55,999 nucleotides of DNA from an uncultured Kiritimatiellota bacterium (GTDB lineage: Bacteria; Verrucomicrobiota; Kiritimatiellia; RFP12; DVOR01): the NCBI GenBank assembly GCA_944389545.1, contig CALXMT010000015.1, positions 1-55,999 on the forward strand, read 5' to 3'. Positions 41,287-49,116 of the stretch are shown here, piece after piece. Position numbers and translations under genes: made by a program. Below the pieces are notes generated by a model. That model had not been told where the DNA came from. It was given only the letters and a program-made list of their open reading frames with translations, and did no database searches. The first letter of the stretch is position 1, and every line of letters begins with the position of its first letter.

Positions 41287-42682
41287 ACTCCCCGCGCTCC
41301 GCCACTACGTGGAGCGCAACCCCTTCCGCATGGCCGACAACTCCCTCGGCTTCCTCTTGATGTGGCGCCCCTATGCCCACACTGCACACGCGGAGACCGA
41401 AGGATGCCTCATCCTCCGCACAGCCTACGGCGGCAAAATCCGCTTCGCCTACCCCATCCACCCCGACGCAGACCAAGAGTCCGAGCTCCGCGCCCTCGCC
41501 GCCGTCGAGGCTTGGTGTGTTTCCGAGGGCATCCCCCTCGTACTGGGCACCGTCCCCACCGAGCGCCTTCCCCCCCTCATGCGCCGCTACGGCCGTGACA
41601 TGTCCATCTCCAATCCCCGCACCTGGCGCGATTACCTCTACAACCTCTCTGACTTCGTCGACTACCCCGGGCGCCGTTTCGCCGGCCAGCGCAATCACGT
41701 CTCCAAGTTCCGCCGCGCCTACCCGCAAGCCGTCTATCGCGCGATGACCGCCGCTGATGTCCCCGCCGTCAATGACTTCCTCCGCGAATACGCCGCACGC
41801 CAATACGCCAAGAACTCCTTCCTGGCCAAAGAGGAGCTCCACGCCACCGAGACCCTTCTCTCCATGTTTGACGACCTCTCCCAAGTCGGCGGACTGATGG
41901 AGGTCGATGGTAAAATCGCCGCCATCACCATCGGCGAAGTCATTGGCGACACCCTCATCGTCCACGTCGAAAAGGCTCTTGTCGGCTACGAAGGCATCTA
42001 CCCCGCCATCGCCCAAGCCTTCGCCACCTCCATGCAGCGCCCCGGCCTCGACTACATCAACCGCGAGGACGACGCCGGCGATTGCGGCCTGCGCAAATCC
42101 AAACTCCAATACAACCCCATCCGCCTCGTCGACAAATACGCCGTCACCCCCCGTCGCGTCATCGAGGAACTCGAGGCCCCGCCCGAACTCCTCACCGAAC
42201 GCCTCCTCATCAAGCCCATCCCCGATGCCGACGTCCATCCCTACGGACGTCTCGCCCGTGACCTCGAGCGCAACCGTCACTGGGGCTGGAATTGGCGCAC
42301 GGCTTGGACCGGCGAGGGCGATCCCCGCGATGCCTGGTTCCTCGAAATCGCCCGTACCGACTTCGCCAAGCGCATCGAGCTCGACCTTGGGCTCTACCTC
42401 GGCGACGAACTCGTCGGCGAATGTGTCTTCCACAACTTCACCTACGACAACACCGTCGAGCTCGGCGTCCGCCTCCTCCCCGAACACGAGCACAACGGCT
42501 ACGCCACCGAGGCCATGCGCGCCATGGCCGACTACGCCCTCTGCTACTGGGGCCTCGAAAGGGTCGTCGCCAAATGTTACCGCGACAACCTCCCCTCCAA
42601 GAAGATGCTCGTCGCCTCAGGCCTCCGCCCCGACCACGAAGACGATTCCTTCTTCTACTTCTCCCGCACCGCCAAGAATTGA
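41258..42682 (+). CDS. DUF2156 aminoacyltransferase-GNAT fusion
   Basis: Protein of 474 residues with two acyltransferase parts. Residues 1-290 match the DUF2156/phosphatidylglycerol lysyltransferase C-terminal type (ALRHYVERNPFRMADNSLGF, FAGQRNHVSKFRRAYP, NREDDAGDCGLRKSKLQYNP). Residues 300-474 form a GNAT domain (ERLLIKPI, YLGDELVGECVFHNF, GYATEAMRAMADYAL, NLPSKKMLVASG). Each half is known alone; their fusion suggests a two-step modification of lipid, peptide or sugar. A GAGGAT site precedes the ATG. Confidence 0.85.
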   Translation: MDFRPLHANELPALRHYVERNPFRMADNSLGFLLMWRPYAHTAHAETEGCLILRTAYGGKIRFAYPIHPDADQESELRALAAVEAWCVSEGIPLVLGTVPTERLPPLMRRYGRDMSISNPRTWRDYLYNLSDFVDYPGRRFAGQRNHVSKFRRAYPQAVYRAMTAADVPAVNDFLREYAARQYAKNSFLAKEELHATETLLSMFDDLSQVGGLMEVDGKIAAITIGEVIGDTLIVHVEKALVGYEGIYPAIAQAFATSMQRPGLDYINREDDAGDCGLRKSKLQYNPIRLVDKYAVTPRRVIEELEAPPELLTERLLIKPIPDADVHPYGRLARDLERNRHWGWNWRTAWTGEGDPRDAWFLEIARTDFAKRIELDLGLYLGDELVGECVFHNFTYDNTVELGVRLLPEHEHNGYATEAMRAMADYALCYWGLERVVAKCYRDNLPSKKMLVASGLRPDHEDDSFFYFSRTAKN

Positions 42683-42713
42683 TCCATACTCCACCCGTTG
42701 AGTGCCCCATCGG

Positions 42714-42832
42714 TGGCGCGATAGCGTAGAAATCCCAAGGGCGGCGCGACCGAAAGGAGCGATGGAGCCCACCGGGTTTCCACGCAAAACCGTCTTCACG
42801 GTAAAACTTTCCCCGAACAGAAGTGGCATGAA
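42714..42832 (-). repeat. Family D element arm, inverted copy
   Basis: Reverse complement of 27996-28108 with few differences: ATCCCAAGGGCGGC, GGAGCGATGGAGCCC and GGGTTTCCACGC are shared. It ends in ACTTTCCCCGAACAG, the family D end, 120 bp after the DUF2156-GNAT gene start of the gap. Confidence 0.8.
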
Positions 42833-42925
42833 ACCATGTGCGCTGTCCCCATCGATATTTTTGTTATTTTTTGCTTCCATTCGCGCGCGAAAAGCCGTAT
42901 ACTATAGTCAAGAAGGAGCAAGACA

Positions 42926-43132
42926 ATGGCTGAGAAACCCTTTATTGCCGCGCGTCTGCGCAACCCCGCCGAAGAGGCTGCCGCCAAGCCCGTGAAGGCC
43001 AAATCCAAGACCGATTGGATTGGTGGCGTTGTGGCCATCCTCTCGTTCATCGTGGCCGCCGTCACAACCTTCCTGCTCTACACGGAGTGGGATCAGTTGA
43101 GCCAGTATATCGGTCGTGGGCTCGGCGCTTGA
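42926..43132 (+). CDS. Small single-span membrane protein
   Basis: Protein of 68 residues with one membrane helix (GGVVAILSFIVAAVTTFLLY, about 33-52) after a basic, Ala/Lys-rich cytoplasmic stretch. AAGGAGC precedes the ATG. It overlaps the rhomboid gene, so a partner role for that protease is plausible. Promoter candidate TATACT at about 42897-42902. Confidence 0.7.
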   Translation: MAEKPFIAARLRNPAEEAAAKPVKAKSKTDWIGGVVAILSFIVAAVTTFLLYTEWDQLSQYIGRGLGA

Positions 43133-43788
43133 GTGCCGACCGTTTCCAAGTGTCTCCTGCCACGTGGGGGCTTTGCGGCCTCTGCGTGGGTGTTTTCTTG
43201 ATTGGCCTTGCCGCTCAATTTGTGCCGCCCCTGCATCGCATGGGCGGCGATTTTGTTTGGGGGCAAGCGCTGAATACCCTGTTCGCCTTGCGCCCGGAGA
43301 GCGTGGGCCTGGGTGCGGTGTGGCAGGCGCTGACGTACGCGTTGCTTCACGGCACTGGCATCCACTTACTTATCAATGTCGTGGGTTTGGCCATCACCGG
43401 CGCAACGTTGGAGCGTTTGCTTGGCGGGTGGCGTACGCTCACGCTCTTTGCGTTGGGTGCGGCGGCAGGTGCGTGTGGGTTTTTGGGAAGCCTGTTGCTT
43501 GATCCACGTTTGCCAGACTTTGGCACCTGCGTGGGTGCCTCGGCAATCTTGACGGCGTGCATCGGCGCTGCAACGACCTTGGCCTGGCGTGAAAAGGTCA
43601 CCCTGTGGGTGGCCGTCTTCCCCATCCGACTCCGCGCAGGCTGGCTCTTCCCGCTCTTTTTACTCTTCTCGCTTAGCGAAATGTTTCTCTGGCCGACCGT
43701 CACCGCCTATGGCGCCCATCTTGGCGGTTGGGTAATCGGCCTGTTGCTTGGCGTCGCATGGCGCAATCAGGTCCAAAGCGAGACCTGA
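43129..43788 (+). CDS. Rhomboid-family intramembrane serine protease
   Basis: Protein of about 219 residues with six membrane helices. HGTGIHLLINVVGL provides the first His/Asn block, TCVGASAILTA the G-x-S nucleophile (Ser near 145) and GAHLGGWVIGLLLG the catalytic His. The start is uncertain: TTG 43129 overlaps the upstream stop by 4 bp, GTG 43150 is the alternative. No ATG is available in frame between them. Confidence 0.85.
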   Translation: MSADRFQVSPATWGLCGLCVGVFLIGLAAQFVPPLHRMGGDFVWGQALNTLFALRPESVGLGAVWQALTYALLHGTGIHLLINVVGLAITGATLERLLGGWRTLTLFALGAAAGACGFLGSLLLDPRLPDFGTCVGASAILTACIGAATTLAWREKVTLWVAVFPIRLRAGWLFPLFLLFSLSEMFLWPTVTAYGAHLGGWVIGLLLGVAWRNQVQSET

Positions 43789-43844
43789 GTGACCGAGCCC
43801 AACACAAACCCAAAGCTCTCGAAGGGTGCTTGACGCAAGAAAGA

Positions 43845-43965
43845 GAGCCTTGGCAGTCCTGTGTGCGCTAGCACGCCCATAAATCTGCTCAAAATCTGTG
43901 TTCCCGAAGGTCTTCCTAGCGAAGCAACGGAACAATCTGCGGGTTCTCTTGCGTCGTTCAGTCCC
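43845..43965 (-). repeat. Dispersed repeat G, inverted copy
   Basis: Matches 30283-30395 inverted: GGCAGTCCTG, AAATCTGTG and GGTCTTCCTAGCGAAGC are shared. The inner palindrome TGTGCGCTAGCACGCCCA differs from the other copy. It fills most of the gap after the rhomboid gene; the remaining 85 bp contain the promoter of the next gene. Confidence 0.75.
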
Positions 43966-44032
43966 CTGAGTCACCCTTTCCCCCAGGTACTATTGTTCCC
44001 CGGCAGATTGCAATGCAAGGGGACGGGAATTA

Positions 44033-44041
44033 TGGCATAAT
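44033..44041 (+). promoter_or_regulatory. Extended -10 promoter, short leader
   Basis: TGGCATAAT ends 9 bp before the ATG at 44051, without a ribosome site. Confidence 0.55.
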
Positions 44042-44050
44042 AGAGATGCT

Positions 44051-44401
44051 ATGAAAGGGAATGAAAACGCGAAACGATTAGGCGGCGTACGAAGGGAGGT
44101 CTCCGTCTCGGCGTGTGACACGGAGGCTTTGGTGCGCGTCTCCGCTCAATTCGCCGATTTGGGGTTGGAGTTCGTGCGTCAGCCGACTCCGACCGCCACG
44201 CAAGTGGCGCTGGACAAAGCGGACTGGACCGCTGTCGGCACGGCCATGGGCCGCGTCTATCAAGCCTTGTGTGATCAAGACAACGAAGGAGTCCTGACGG
44301 CGTTGCATACGATTGACACCATCTTGACCAAACATGGCGTCTTGGTGCCGCAGCCCATTCTGCGCCACCCACCGGAAGGAGCGCAGACGCATGGCGAGTG
44401 A
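44051..44401 (+). CDS. Small protein of unknown function
   Basis: Protein of 116 residues, soluble, with a basic start (MKGNENAKRLGGVRREV) and a helical region (TAVGTAMGRVYQALCDQDNE). No family recognised. First gene of a five-gene run ending with glf; its stop overlaps the next gene by 11 bp. Confidence 0.65.
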   Translation: MKGNENAKRLGGVRREVSVSACDTEALVRVSAQFADLGLEFVRQPTPTATQVALDKADWTAVGTAMGRVYQALCDQDNEGVLTALHTIDTILTKHGVLVPQPILRHPPEGAQTHGE

Positions 44402-45002
44402 CAATGCCAAGACGGCCCTACTTTGCGCCTATACGTTGGCCTGCGCCAAGCAGTACGCCAAGGCCGAAGGCTTGATTCTCTCGGACACCGAACTTGCCAA
44501 GACGCCGGAGGCCATGGATCTTTTGGCGCGCATCCGTGTGGAGCAGGGTGACCTCGCCGAAGCGCGTCGCCTCTGGCAAGAAATTCAGTCCTTGCACCCG
44601 GAGCATCGTCCTTCACAACTCGCGCTCCGTAATTTGGACAAACCTCCTCGTAAGCGGCGTAATCGCACCTGGGCCATCATCGTCGGTGTGGCGGTTCTCC
44701 TGGTTGGGTTTTTGCTGGGTGCCTTTTTCATGCATCGGGAGCCAGACCGCATTGCGACCTTCGACTGGTCCACCCTGCCTAATAAGCAGGCCTTGCAGCA
44801 ACTGGAGCAATACCGCGGAAAGGCCGTGCGCATCACACTGGGCTCGGAATACTTGTCCGATCCCAAACGGTCGGCGCATCGCGCCGTGCTCACGGATATG
44901 GTCTCGCAAGCGTTGGGCGTCAAACCGGAATGTGTCTTTCTTGCGCAGGCGCCTGAGGGATTGCCGGCCGGTGCCATTCGTGTGGAGCTCTATCGCAGAT
45001 GA
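44391..45002 (+). CDS. TPR-containing single-pass membrane protein
   Basis: Protein of 203 residues. The first 80 form two helical repeats of TPR type (AKQYAKAEGLILSDTEL, RIRVEQGDLAEARRLWQEI). A membrane helix lies at about 92-113 (TWAIIVGVAVLLVGFLLGAF), followed by an external domain of 90 residues rich in Lys and Arg. GGAAGGAG precedes the ATG. Function unknown; overlaps the patatin gene by 4 bp. Confidence 0.72.
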   Translation: MASDNAKTALLCAYTLACAKQYAKAEGLILSDTELAKTPEAMDLLARIRVEQGDLAEARRLWQEIQSLHPEHRPSQLALRNLDKPPRKRRNRTWAIIVGVAVLLVGFLLGAFFMHREPDRIATFDWSTLPNKQALQQLEQYRGKAVRITLGSEYLSDPKRSAHRAVLTDMVSQALGVKPECVFLAQAPEGLPAGAIRVELYRR

Positions 45003-45817
45003 CGGTGTCGCGACCCAAGATTGGTTTGGCGTTGGGCAGCGGCGGCGCACGTGGCTGGGCGCATATCGGTGTGCTCAGAGCCTTGCGCGAATTGGGCATT
45101 TGGCCTGACATCATCACGGGATCGAGCATCGGTGCAATGGTGGGGGCATTCGTAGCTGCGGATGCCTTCGACAGGCTCGAAAAAGAGCTCGCGACAATGA
45201 CACGGGCACGGATGGCACGCTTCTTCATTGAGGCTCACCTGCCACGCCGAGGCCTCTTCTCCGGGCAGGCTGTGACACAGTGGTTGGAGCGGCCAGACCT
45301 GTTGGGCGTCGTAGACTTCGAACAACTCTCCAAACCATTCGCCGTGGTGGCTACCGACTTGCGCTCCGGTCATCCCGTTGTCTTACGCAAAGGCAACGTT
45401 GCCCACGCCATTCGTGCCTCCATCTCCATCCCGGGACTCTTTGACCCCGTTCCGCACAAAGACGCTGTCTTGATTGATGGCGGTTTCAGCGACCCGGTTC
45501 CGGTCGCCGCAGCTCGGGCACTTGGCGCCGACTTCGTTATCGGGGTGGACATCAACGGTGACCCCGAAGACGCCCCCGTCGTCCGTTCGCCTTCCCTCAT
45601 CGCGACCTTGCTTCAGACCTCCCGCCTCATGGAGCGTACCATCGGAAGACTCACCTTGGCCCAGGCCCCTGCCGATTGCCTCCTCCGTCCCAAGACTGGA
45701 GACATTCAAACGCTCAACTTTGCCGGAGGCCGAGACCTCATTGCCGCCGGAGAAGCTGTCGTATATGCGGCGAAAACCTCCCTTCAAAAGGCTCTAAACC
45801 ATGTTCTCCATTCATGA
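44999..45817 (+). CDS. Patatin-like phospholipase, RssA type
   Basis: Patatin-family lipid acyl hydrolase, 272 residues. ALGSGGARGWAHIGVLRAL holds the oxyanion hole, GSSIGAMVGA (near 41-50) the nucleophilic Ser, and LIDGGFSDPVP the catalytic Asp. It resembles bacterial RssA/NTE-type proteins. Substrate unknown, likely phospholipids. ATGA overlap with the TPR gene and a 17-bp overlap with lepB. Confidence 0.9.
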   Translation: MTVSRPKIGLALGSGGARGWAHIGVLRALRELGIWPDIITGSSIGAMVGAFVAADAFDRLEKELATMTRARMARFFIEAHLPRRGLFSGQAVTQWLERPDLLGVVDFEQLSKPFAVVATDLRSGHPVVLRKGNVAHAIRASISIPGLFDPVPHKDAVLIDGGFSDPVPVAAARALGADFVIGVDINGDPEDAPVVRSPSLIATLLQTSRLMERTIGRLTLAQAPADCLLRPKTGDIQTLNFAGGRDLIAAGEAVVYAAKTSLQKALNHVLHS

Positions 45818-46964
45818 CTACCTCCTTCGCCGACGCGCACGCAAGGCCATGAAGGCCATGCGTGCGACCTTCCGTCTTTACGAGGACACGCTTCCCAACG
45901 ATACGCGCCTCGCGCTCGTCGAACGTTTTGACGATCTTAATGATGCCATCAATGGGCAGAGCGTGAACGATCTCGATGATGTCGTGAAGACCCTCCAGGA
46001 AGAACTCACTGCGACGCTTCCTAAGCCTCGCTGGCCCATGGCGACGGAGTGGTTTGACGTCATCGTCTCCGCACTCGCCGTGGCCTTCTGTTTCCGAGCC
46101 TATTACTACGAGCCCTTCCGCATCCCCACCGGCTCCATGCAACCCACGCTCTATGGGGTCCACGCCGAGCCCGCCGATGGTCCCTCCACGTGGGACAAAG
46201 GTCCCCTGAGTTACCTTAAATGGGCCGTCACCGGGAAAACTTACGAAGAAGCCCGCGTTCATGTCTCCGGTGTCGTCACAGGTTATGGCCCTGGCACCAA
46301 ACCGGGTTACATCTCGCTGATTGTCAATGGACGTGACCGCTACGAACTCCCCGATGACGTAGCGCAAACATTCGCCAAGACCGCACCGAGCCAAGGCGGC
46401 CTCCCGATAGGGACGCGCGTCACTGCCGGGCAGGTGCTCTGGCGTGGGTATGTGAAGAGCGGCGACTTCCTTTTCGTCAACCGGTGGATTTGGAACTTCC
46501 GCCATCCGCGTCTTGGCGAGACCATCGTCTTCTCTACCCGAGGCATCGGCGGAGAGCTTCCTGACAATCAACACTATATCAAACGACTCTGTGGCCGCCC
46601 CGGTGACACCGTCGAGCTCAAGCCTGACGACCCCCACCTCTACGTCAATGGCGCCCCTGCCACCAACCCTAACCGCCTCGAAGAGATCGCTCGTCACGCC
46701 AAGCCTTGGGACGGCGCACCGCCTTATCCCGGTTATAAACCTAAACCGACTGTTGTTGCGGGTCCCAGGGGGGAGCGCATTGACCTTCCGGGTGATGCGC
46801 AAACCTTTACCCTCGGACCCGGTGAGTATCTCGCTCTCGGCGACAACTCAGACAATAGCCTCGATAGCCGTTATTGGGGCAAAGTCCCGGCCAAGAATCT
46901 GCTTGGTCCTGCCACCTTCGTCCACTGGCCCTTCACCTCCCCGCGCTGGGGCAACATTCGCTAA
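45801..46964 (+). CDS. lepB: Signal peptidase I with extended N-terminus
   Basis: Removes signal peptides at the outer face of the inner membrane; 387 residues. The catalytic Ser is in IPTGSMQPTL (S112) and the Lys in YIKRLCGRPGD (K261), with GDNSDNSLDSRYWG near the end. About 80 residues of charged helix precede the single membrane segment (WFDVIVSALAVAFCF), longer than in most family members, and roughly 100 residues are inserted between Ser and Lys. ATG overlaps the patatin gene. Confidence 0.93.
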   Translation: MFSIHDYLLRRRARKAMKAMRATFRLYEDTLPNDTRLALVERFDDLNDAINGQSVNDLDDVVKTLQEELTATLPKPRWPMATEWFDVIVSALAVAFCFRAYYYEPFRIPTGSMQPTLYGVHAEPADGPSTWDKGPLSYLKWAVTGKTYEEARVHVSGVVTGYGPGTKPGYISLIVNGRDRYELPDDVAQTFAKTAPSQGGLPIGTRVTAGQVLWRGYVKSGDFLFVNRWIWNFRHPRLGETIVFSTRGIGGELPDNQHYIKRLCGRPGDTVELKPDDPHLYVNGAPATNPNRLEEIARHAKPWDGAPPYPGYKPKPTVVAGPRGERIDLPGDAQTFTLGPGEYLALGDNSDNSLDSRYWGKVPAKNLLGPATFVHWPFTSPRWGNIR

Positions 46965-46979
46965 CAACAGGAGAGTGTC

Positions 46980-48140
46980 ATGAATCTTCCCGCTTCATCC
47001 GATTATGATGTCCTCATCGTGGGGGCCGGTCCCTGGGGCTGTGTCGTTGCCCGTGAGCTCGCCGAGGCCGGCAAACGCGTCCTGGTGCTTGAGGCCCGTT
47101 CGCTCCCCGGTGGCAACGCCCGCAGCGCCATCGACCCCAAGACCGGCATTGAGTGCCATTGTTACGGCGCCCACATCTTCCACACCTCCGACCAGGGCGT
47201 CTGGGACTACGTCAACCGCTTCATCTCTTTCACGGGCTATCGCCACCGCGTCCTTACCAAGCACGCCGGCCACACCTACTTCATGCCCTTGGGCCTGGCC
47301 CTCGTCAACGCTTTCTACGGCACCGACCTCACCCCCGCCGAACTCCCCGCCTTTATTGCCGCCGAGGTCGCCAAGGCCGGCCTCACGGGCGAGCCCCAGA
47401 ACCTCGAAGAGCAAGCCATCTCCCTCATTGGGCGCCCTCTCTACGAGGCCTTTATCAAAGGCTACACCCAGAAGCAGTGGAACGCCGACCCGAAGGATCT
47501 CCCCTCCTTCATCATCCGCCGTCTGCCCGTCCGTGCCAGCTACGACACCGGCTACTTCTCCGACCCCTGGCAAGGCGTCCCGCTCCAAGGCTATCAAGCC
47601 CTTTATGAGCGTCTCCTCGACCACCCCGCCATCACGGTCCTTTACAACACCGATTACCTCTCGCTCCGCGAGACAATCCCCGCCGACAAGCCGACCTTCT
47701 ACAGCGGCCCCATCGACGCCTATTTCGCCTTCCGCCACGGTCCCCTGCCCTGGCGCGGACTCCGCTTCGAGTGGGAAACCAAGCCGGTCCAGGACTGGCA
47801 AGGCACCACGGTCATGAACTATGCCGATGCCGATGTCCCTTACACGCGCATCCACGAGTTCAAGCATTTCCATCCCGAGCGCAAGGCCGTCTTCGAAAGT
47901 GCCCAAACTGTCATCTGCCGCGAGTTCCCCGCGGACTGGAAACCCGGCGACATCCCCTACTATCCCGTCAACACCCAGGCCTCCGCGGAACTTCTCGCCA
48001 AATACCAGGCCGATGCCGCGCAATGCCCCAACGTCGTCTTCGGCGGCCGCCTCGGCGAATATCGCTATTACGACATGGACAAGGTCATCCGCCGCGCCCT
48101 TGATCAAGCTCACGACTGGCTGGCCCGCCAAACACCATAA
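46980..48140 (+). CDS. glf: UDP-galactopyranose mutase
   Basis: Flavoenzyme making UDP-galactofuranose for surface glycans; 386 residues. The FAD site is YDVLIVGAGPWGCVVARELA with the second block VLEARSLPGGNA. CYGAHIFHTSD, QWNADPKDLP, RYYDMDKVIRRAL are conserved. AGGAGAG lies before the ATG. It is the last gene of the run and suggests galactofuranose in the envelope. Confidence 0.95.
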   Translation: MNLPASSDYDVLIVGAGPWGCVVARELAEAGKRVLVLEARSLPGGNARSAIDPKTGIECHCYGAHIFHTSDQGVWDYVNRFISFTGYRHRVLTKHAGHTYFMPLGLALVNAFYGTDLTPAELPAFIAAEVAKAGLTGEPQNLEEQAISLIGRPLYEAFIKGYTQKQWNADPKDLPSFIIRRLPVRASYDTGYFSDPWQGVPLQGYQALYERLLDHPAITVLYNTDYLSLRETIPADKPTFYSGPIDAYFAFRHGPLPWRGLRFEWETKPVQDWQGTTVMNYADADVPYTRIHEFKHFHPERKAVFESAQTVICREFPADWKPGDIPYYPVNTQASAELLAKYQADAAQCPNVVFGGRLGEYRYYDMDKVIRRALDQAHDWLARQTP

Positions 48141-48142
48141 AG

Positions 48143-48190
48143 GGAAGTTCGGAAGCTTGGAAGCTTAGCTTTTTGGGTGGGGCGTTGCCC
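48143..48190 (-). repeat. Composite hairpin element fragment
   Basis: Inverted tract GGAAGTTCGGAAGCTTGG, then CTTTTTGG and the hairpin GTGGGGCGTTGCCCCAC. Same order as 28133-28219. The next 125 bp hold short GATTGGCTGATTGG repeats and a GTGGGGTGTTGCCCCA partner. Confidence 0.65.
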
Positions 48191-48317
48191 CACTTCCCTA
48201 CTTTGAGCTGATTGGCTGATTGGAAGAATTGGCTGATTGGATGTGTGGGGTGTTGCCCCAAATCCTTTCATGCGCTGTCCTCCCGCGCCCCACTTTACTA
48301 CGTCAATGCGGCTTGAA

Positions 48318-48464
48318 AACGGACCAAGCGTGAAGACTATGGGCGAAAGGGAGCGATCTGTGGGCGTTTAGCCCGTAAAACGACCGGCGCTAGCCCATCG
48401 GGCTTTGCGCGCACTGGCGTCCTCGCAGAAAAATGGCCTTGCCAATTTTCCCGGACACCATTGG
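48318..48464 (-). repeat. Family D element arm
   Basis: Inverted match to the interior and one end of 33132-33338: CGGGCGTTTAGCCCG-like hairpin, GCTAGCCCATCGGGC and CCCGGACACCATTGG. The other terminal repeat is not recognisable, so the copy is truncated. Confidence 0.72.
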
Positions 48465-48567
48465 TTTCGCGCCCACAGGTGCGTTTTTGTGTTCCAATCA
48501 GCTAATCAGCCGAGCGCTCTGATGGAGCGCTCGCGTCTTTGCGGTTCCTACTCTTCCCCTGGCACGA

Positions 48568-49050
48568 TCACTCAATGGAGAGGACTTGGCCGTGGGAGAG
48601 ATGGATAAGGCGTTGGTTGGAAGAGCCGCGGAAGCGGAGCTCAAGGGAACGCTTGGCAATGATGAAGCGACCGTCAACGAGCCAATCAATCTCGTTGAGC
48701 AGGTTTTGGCATTCGGGCTTTTCCCGGAGCTGCTCAAGGGTCCAGCCGGAATAAGAGATGACATCCAAGCCCAGGCGATGGCACCACCGGGCAAGATGGT
48801 AGAGGGGCTCCGGCTGACAGAAGGGCTCGCCGCCTGAGAAGGTGACACCGTCCAGATTCATCCGACTGTGCCAGATTTGCCGCATCAGGGTAAGAATGGA
48901 GACGACACGGCCGCCCTTGAAGTCATGCGTTTGCGGATTGTGGCACCCAGGGCAGTGGTGCGGACACCCTTGCGTGAAGAGAGCAAAGCGGAAGCCGGGT
49001 CCATCGACGATGGACTCGGGAATCGTTCCGGCGATGCGTACTGTGAGCAT
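48568..49050 (-). CDS. nrdG: Anaerobic RNR-activating protein
   Basis: Radical SAM activase that places the glycyl radical on NrdD; 160 residues. The cluster motif CPHHCPGC lies at about 29-36 and the SAM-binding GGEPF near 73. FTQGCPHHCPGCHNPQ is typical. It follows nrdD by 66 bp on the same strand, with a strong hairpin between. The ATG has no clear ribosome site. Confidence 0.93.
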   Translation of the reverse strand: MLTVRIAGTIPESIVDGPGFRFALFTQGCPHHCPGCHNPQTHDFKGGRVVSILTLMRQIWHSRMNLDGVTFSGGEPFCQPEPLYHLARWCHRLGLDVISYSGWTLEQLREKPECQNLLNEIDWLVDGRFIIAKRSLELRFRGSSNQRLIHLSHGQVLSIE

Positions 49051-49067
49051 AGCGTGCGGGGCGTGGC

Positions 49068-49097
49068 ACGGGGAGGGGCGGAAAAGCCCCTCCCCGC
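49068..49097 (-). other. Intercistronic hairpin between nrdD and nrdG
   Basis: GGGGAGGGGC and GCCCCTCCCC form a perfect 10-bp stem around GGAAAA. It lies 20 bp before the nrdG start. Lacking a T tract, it may stabilise or attenuate the transcript (inference). Confidence 0.6.
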
Positions 49098-49116
49098 GAC
49101 AAAGCCGTTGGACGGC

